Origin: an uncultured Eubacteriales bacterium | GTDB lineage: Bacteria > Bacillota > Clostridia > Oscillospirales > CAG-272 | Length of the DNA stretch: 17,058 bases | Assembly: GCA_934434925.1 (NCBI GenBank) | Contig: CAKSAC010000022.1 | Location: forward strand, 1-17,058 | Direction of reading: 5' to 3' | In this document: positions 14,582 to 17,058 of the stretch, in pieces | Position numbering within the stretch: the first letter of the stretch is position 1 | Layout: the number at the start of each line of letters is the position of its first letter | Position numbers and translations under genes: made by a program | The notes under the pieces: model-generated | Seen by the model: the letters and a program-made list of their open reading frames with translations, nothing else | Databases searched by the model: none | What the model was told of the DNA's origin: nothing

Positions 14582-14597
14582 GTGCGCGGGAGCGCAC
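14582..14597 (-). promoter_or_regulatory. Hairpin just ahead of the parB ribosome binding site
   Basis: GTGCGC and GCGCAC form a perfect 6-base-pair stem around a 4-base loop. On the minus strand it is followed at once by GGAAAGGA, the parB ribosome binding site. It could slow RNase trimming or tune parB translation relative to parA. There is no T-run, so it is not a terminator. Confidence 0.35.
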
Positions 14598-14699
14598 AAG
14601 CAGGGCGGGTCGGCCGCCCGGTATAGTCAGAAAAAGGAGATTTCCCGGGCCCGCGCAAGGGAGCCGGAAAAAGAGCGGGAGATCGCCGGCAAGCCGGAA

Positions 14700-15464
14700 T
14701 CAGACGCGCAACAGCAACTCTTTCACCAATTCGCGGTATTCAAGGGAACCCTTTCCGTAAGGGTCAAAATAACAGATAGGTTGTCCGTATCCCGGAGCCT
14801 CCGCCAATTTAACACTGCGCGAGATGGTGGTGCGGAACAGTTTGTCGGCATAATATTTCTGTAATTCCCCCTCGACCTGCGCGGTCAGCAGGAGACGTTT
14901 GTTGTACATGGTCAGCAAAAGCCCTGTGATTTCCAGTCCGGGATTATAGAGCTGGCGTACTTTTTTCACGGTCAGCGTGAGCTGGGAAAGCCCTTCCAGG
15001 GAAAAGAAATCGCACGGCATGGGGATAACGACCCCGTCGGCCGCGGCCAGTCCGTTCAGCGTCAGTAACCCGAGCGTCGGCGGGCAGTCGATCAGAATGA
15101 AATCATAGCGATCCCGGATCGGTTGCAGGGCGACCGCCGCGTTCTTTCCGCGCTCGTCAGAGGTGTGCAAATCAAATTCCGCTCCCACCAGAGAAATCGT
15201 GGAAGGGATCAGAAAAAGGTTTTTGAACCCCGTGTCCATGACGGCTTCTTCGGCAGTTGCCTCTCCGATCAGGACCTGATAGGAAGAGATTCGGACGCTT
15301 TTTTTGGCCACGCCGAGGGCGCTGGTGGCGTTCCCTTGCGGATCCATGTCCATGAGCAAAACTTTCTTCCCGTTTTTTCCGAGCTGGGCGGCAATATTCA
15401 CAACGCTGGTGGTTTTCCCGACACCGCCCTTTTGATTGGCGAAAGCAAGACAAACAGCACTCAT
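14700..15464 (-). CDS. parA: Chromosome partition ATPase ParA (Soj)
   Basis: This is a deviant Walker ATPase that forms nucleoid-bound dimers and drives segregation of ParB-parS complexes. The 254-residue product begins MSAVCLAFANQKGGVGKTTS with the deviant Walker A motif KGGVGKTT at 12-19. It shows Walker A' LLMDMDPQGN at 36-45 and the Walker B-like LIDCPPTLG near 124-132. The short N-terminus without a helix-turn-helix matches chromosomal Soj rather than plasmid type Ia ParA. The start at 15464 has a near-ideal GGAGG six bases upstream. The frame stays open further upstream only because it runs through the 17-base repeats. It is the first gene of the operon, behind a consensus promoter. Confidence 0.96.
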   Translation of the reverse strand: MSAVCLAFANQKGGVGKTTSVVNIAAQLGKNGKKVLLMDMDPQGNATSALGVAKKSVRISSYQVLIGEATAEEAVMDTGFKNLFLIPSTISLVGAEFDLHTSDERGKNAAVALQPIRDRYDFILIDCPPTLGLLTLNGLAAADGVVIPMPCDFFSLEGLSQLTLTVKKVRQLYNPGLEITGLLLTMYNKRLLLTAQVEGELQKYYADKLFRTTISRSVKLAEAPGYGQPICYFDPYGKGSLEYRELVKELLLRV

Positions 15465-15529
15465 AAAGAACCTCCGATAGGTAAAATGAAAAAAGAACAA
15501 AAGCACATGCCGGGCCCGCGCGAAACCAT

Positions 15530-15631
15530 GCGGAGCGCAGAACAATGCGGAGCGCAGAACAATGCGGAGCGCAGAACAATGCGAAGCGCAGAACAATGCG
15601 AAGCGCAAAACAAAGCGAAGCGCAAAACCGC
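15530..15631. repeat. Six tandem 17-base repeats in the parA leader
   Basis: The unit is GCGGAGCGCAGAACAAT. Copies 1-3 (15530-15580) are identical, copy 4 has one change, and copies 5-6 (15598-15631) are increasingly degenerate. Seventeen bases is not a codon multiple, so the array shifts frame and is not coding. It lies 66 bases upstream of the parA start and inside the predicted transcript. Each unit contains the self-complementary GCGC. Confidence 0.93.
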
Positions 15632-15674
15632 GAATGGACAAAGCGCGCCCGGCCGCGACAAATTTCTATATAAT

Positions 15675-15703
15675 ATTATATCAAGTGAAATCGCCGCTGT
15701 CAA
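15675..15703 (-). promoter_or_regulatory. Perfect consensus promoter for the par operon
   Basis: Minus-strand TTGACA (complement of 15698-15703) and TATAAT (complement of 15675-15680) are 17 bases apart. TG precedes the -10 by one base, giving an extended -10 as well. Transcription would start near 15668 and produce a leader of about 200 bases that includes the 17-base repeats. Such a strong basal promoter suggests control by a repressor or by the leader RNA. Confidence 0.85.
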
Positions 15704-15855
15704 TACGACAATAATTAACAGAAAGAAAAGTCGCCGGAACGCCGGCATACGTTCGCCTTTCCCGGCGCACCTTCGATTGCCACCGAGCCCGTTCTCTGTC
15801 TCCGCGCCCGCACCGCCGCTCGCGCCCTGCCTGCCCCGCCATAACATTACACGCC

Positions 15856-17058
15856 CGCCATAATAATGCGCCGTTGTCGCTTTTTCAGCTCACCGCACTT
15901 TTTGAGCCTTTTTGTTGCGCCCCGCCCTACCTGCCCGAATTGTTCTTTTTTTGCCGTCTTACATTCATGCTCCCCGCCCGGTTTGCCCCGCGCCCGCTCT
16001 CACTTCGCGGCTCTACCTGCCCTAATCGCCACCACATCGCGCCCTGACTACCCCGCCCGGAATTCTCGACAACTTCACGCCAAACCGTCCGCGGTTTTCC
16101 CTTTTCGCTCCCTTGTTACTTCTCCTGTCTCCTCATGTCATGCGTCCGGGGATCCCCCGCCATAATAATGCGCCGTTGTCACTTTTTCGGCTCACCGCAC
16201 TTTCGGGGTCTTTTTTTGTTTCGCCCCGCCCTGCCTGCCCGAATTGCTCTTTTTGCCGTCTTACATTTTCATGCTCCCCCCGCCCGGTCTGCTCCGCGCG
16301 CGCCATAACGCCGCGCCTCACCATTTTTCCTCCCCTGCCCCACCTTTGCGCCCACTTCCACTTTGCGCTCTGCCCCAATCGCCACCACATCGCGCCCTAA
16401 CCCACCCCCCTCGCCCGGGATATTCGATGACTTCACACCAAGCCGCCCGTGGCCTTCCCTTTTTTGCCTCCCTTGTTACTTCTCCTGTCTCCTCATGTCA
16501 TGCGTCCGGGGATTCCCGCCCCCCTTTTTTTCTTATCGTACACCGCTGTTTTTGCCATTTTTCACCCGTTCTTTGCTATTCGCCCCGGTTTCTTCGCTCT
16601 TTCTGCCTCACCCGGCCTTTTCTTACTATCCCACACGCCCCCCGCTCACCCTTCGCGCCCTGCCTGCCACGCCATAACACTGCACCGTTCACCATAACAC
16701 TGCACCTCACCGTTTTTACTCCTCTGCCCCGCCTTTGCACCCGCTTCCACTTTGCGCTCTGCCCCAATCGCCACCGCGCCCTGGCTACCCCGCCCGGGAT
16801 GTTCGATGACTTCACACCAAGCCGCCCGTGGCCTTCTCCTTTTTTTGCCCCCTTGTTACTTCTCCTGTCTCCTCGTGCCATGCGTCCGGGGATTCCCCGC
16901 CATAATAATGCGCCGTTGTCACTTTTTCGGCTCACCGCACTTTTCGAGCCTTTTTGTTGCGCCCCCCGCCCCCCCTTCGCGCCCTGCCTGCCACGCCATA
17001 ACACTGCCCCGGCCGAAACTTTTCTGCCACGACAATCCCCCCCCGCCCCAAAAAAGAG
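15856..17058. repeat. Diverged 300-380-base direct repeats, gene-free
   Basis: A block starting CGCCATAATAATGCGCCGTT occurs at 15856, 16158 and 16898. A ~43-base block starting CCTTGTTACTTCTCCTGTCT and ending GCGTCCGGGGAT occurs at 16111, 16471 and 16851. Together they define units of about 15856-16157, 16158-16515, 16516-16897 (its first half diverged) and 16898 to the window end. A shorter motif CCATAACACTGC is scattered at about 16674, 16693 and 16996. Plus-strand DNA is C- and T-rich. Frames on both strands are low-complexity and I call no gene. The function is unknown. Confidence 0.85.

Noticed and set aside
15530..15631. CRISPR array
   Set aside because: The 17-base units are directly adjacent with no unique spacers.
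15461..15847. Minus-strand frame with an apparent membrane helix upstream of parA
   Set aside because: The hydrophobic segment is the translation of the AT-rich consensus promoter at 15675-15703, and the rest translates the 17-base repeats.
15856..17058. Protein genes in the terminal repeat field
   Set aside because: Frames on both strands are repetitive Pro/Arg/Ser-rich strings that follow the repeat pattern, with no ribosome binding sites and no domains.
1..17058. tRNA, rRNA or canonical riboswitch such as a c-di-AMP element upstream of ktrB
   Set aside because: No cloverleaf, rRNA segment or riboswitch core was seen by eye. The ~100-base ktrB leader is shorter than a ydaO-type riboswitch.

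Overview
The window looks like chromosomal DNA of a Gram-positive anaerobe of the Clostridia (Bacillota). Pointers are a ribonuclease J instead of an RNase E system, a Soj/Spo0J-type parA-parB pair, KtrAB potassium uptake, AGGAGG-type ribosome binding sites and a consensus housekeeping promoter. The lineage below class cannot be fixed by eye. An uncultured, GC-rich gut clade is my guess. Intergenic regions are unusually long and full of repeats.

Layout. Positions 1-393 hold the 3' end of a plus-strand gene with a 12-copy hexapeptide repeat. After a 740-base gap come a small membrane protein (1134-1397), a leader hairpin, RNase J with a long basic N-terminal extension (1533-3629), and an Sfp-type phosphopantetheinyl transferase that overlaps it by one base (3629-4222). 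A 1-kb gene-free stretch with a duplicated ~205-base element follows. Positions 5224-11626 are a block of visibly lower GC with six minus-strand genes: ktrB, ktrA, a 95-residue membrane protein, a short KdpD-like kinase, KdpE and a CNNM/CorC-type transporter. Copies of the same ~37-base repeat lie on both outer sides of this block. Positions 12079-15464 return to high GC and hold a four-gene minus-strand operon: parA, parB, a two-helix membrane protein and a membrane-anchored SGNH-like protein that has lost its catalytic serine. A perfect consensus promoter lies upstream, with six tandem 17-base repeats in its leader. The last 1.2 kb has no credible gene and consists of diverged 300-380-base direct repeats.

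How the parts work together. The low-GC block reads as a self-contained potassium module: a KdpD/KdpE pair placed beside KtrAB instead of the KdpFABC pump. The ktrB upstream region has direct repeats spaced two helical turns apart in front of a promoter with a weak -35, a plausible KdpE operator. The par operon joins chromosome partition genes to two envelope proteins by ATGA start/stop overlaps, which suggests a functional link between segregation and the membrane or cell wall. These two systems, their control regions and the repeat-bounded insertion are the most interesting content. All functional links are inferences from sequence and gene order.
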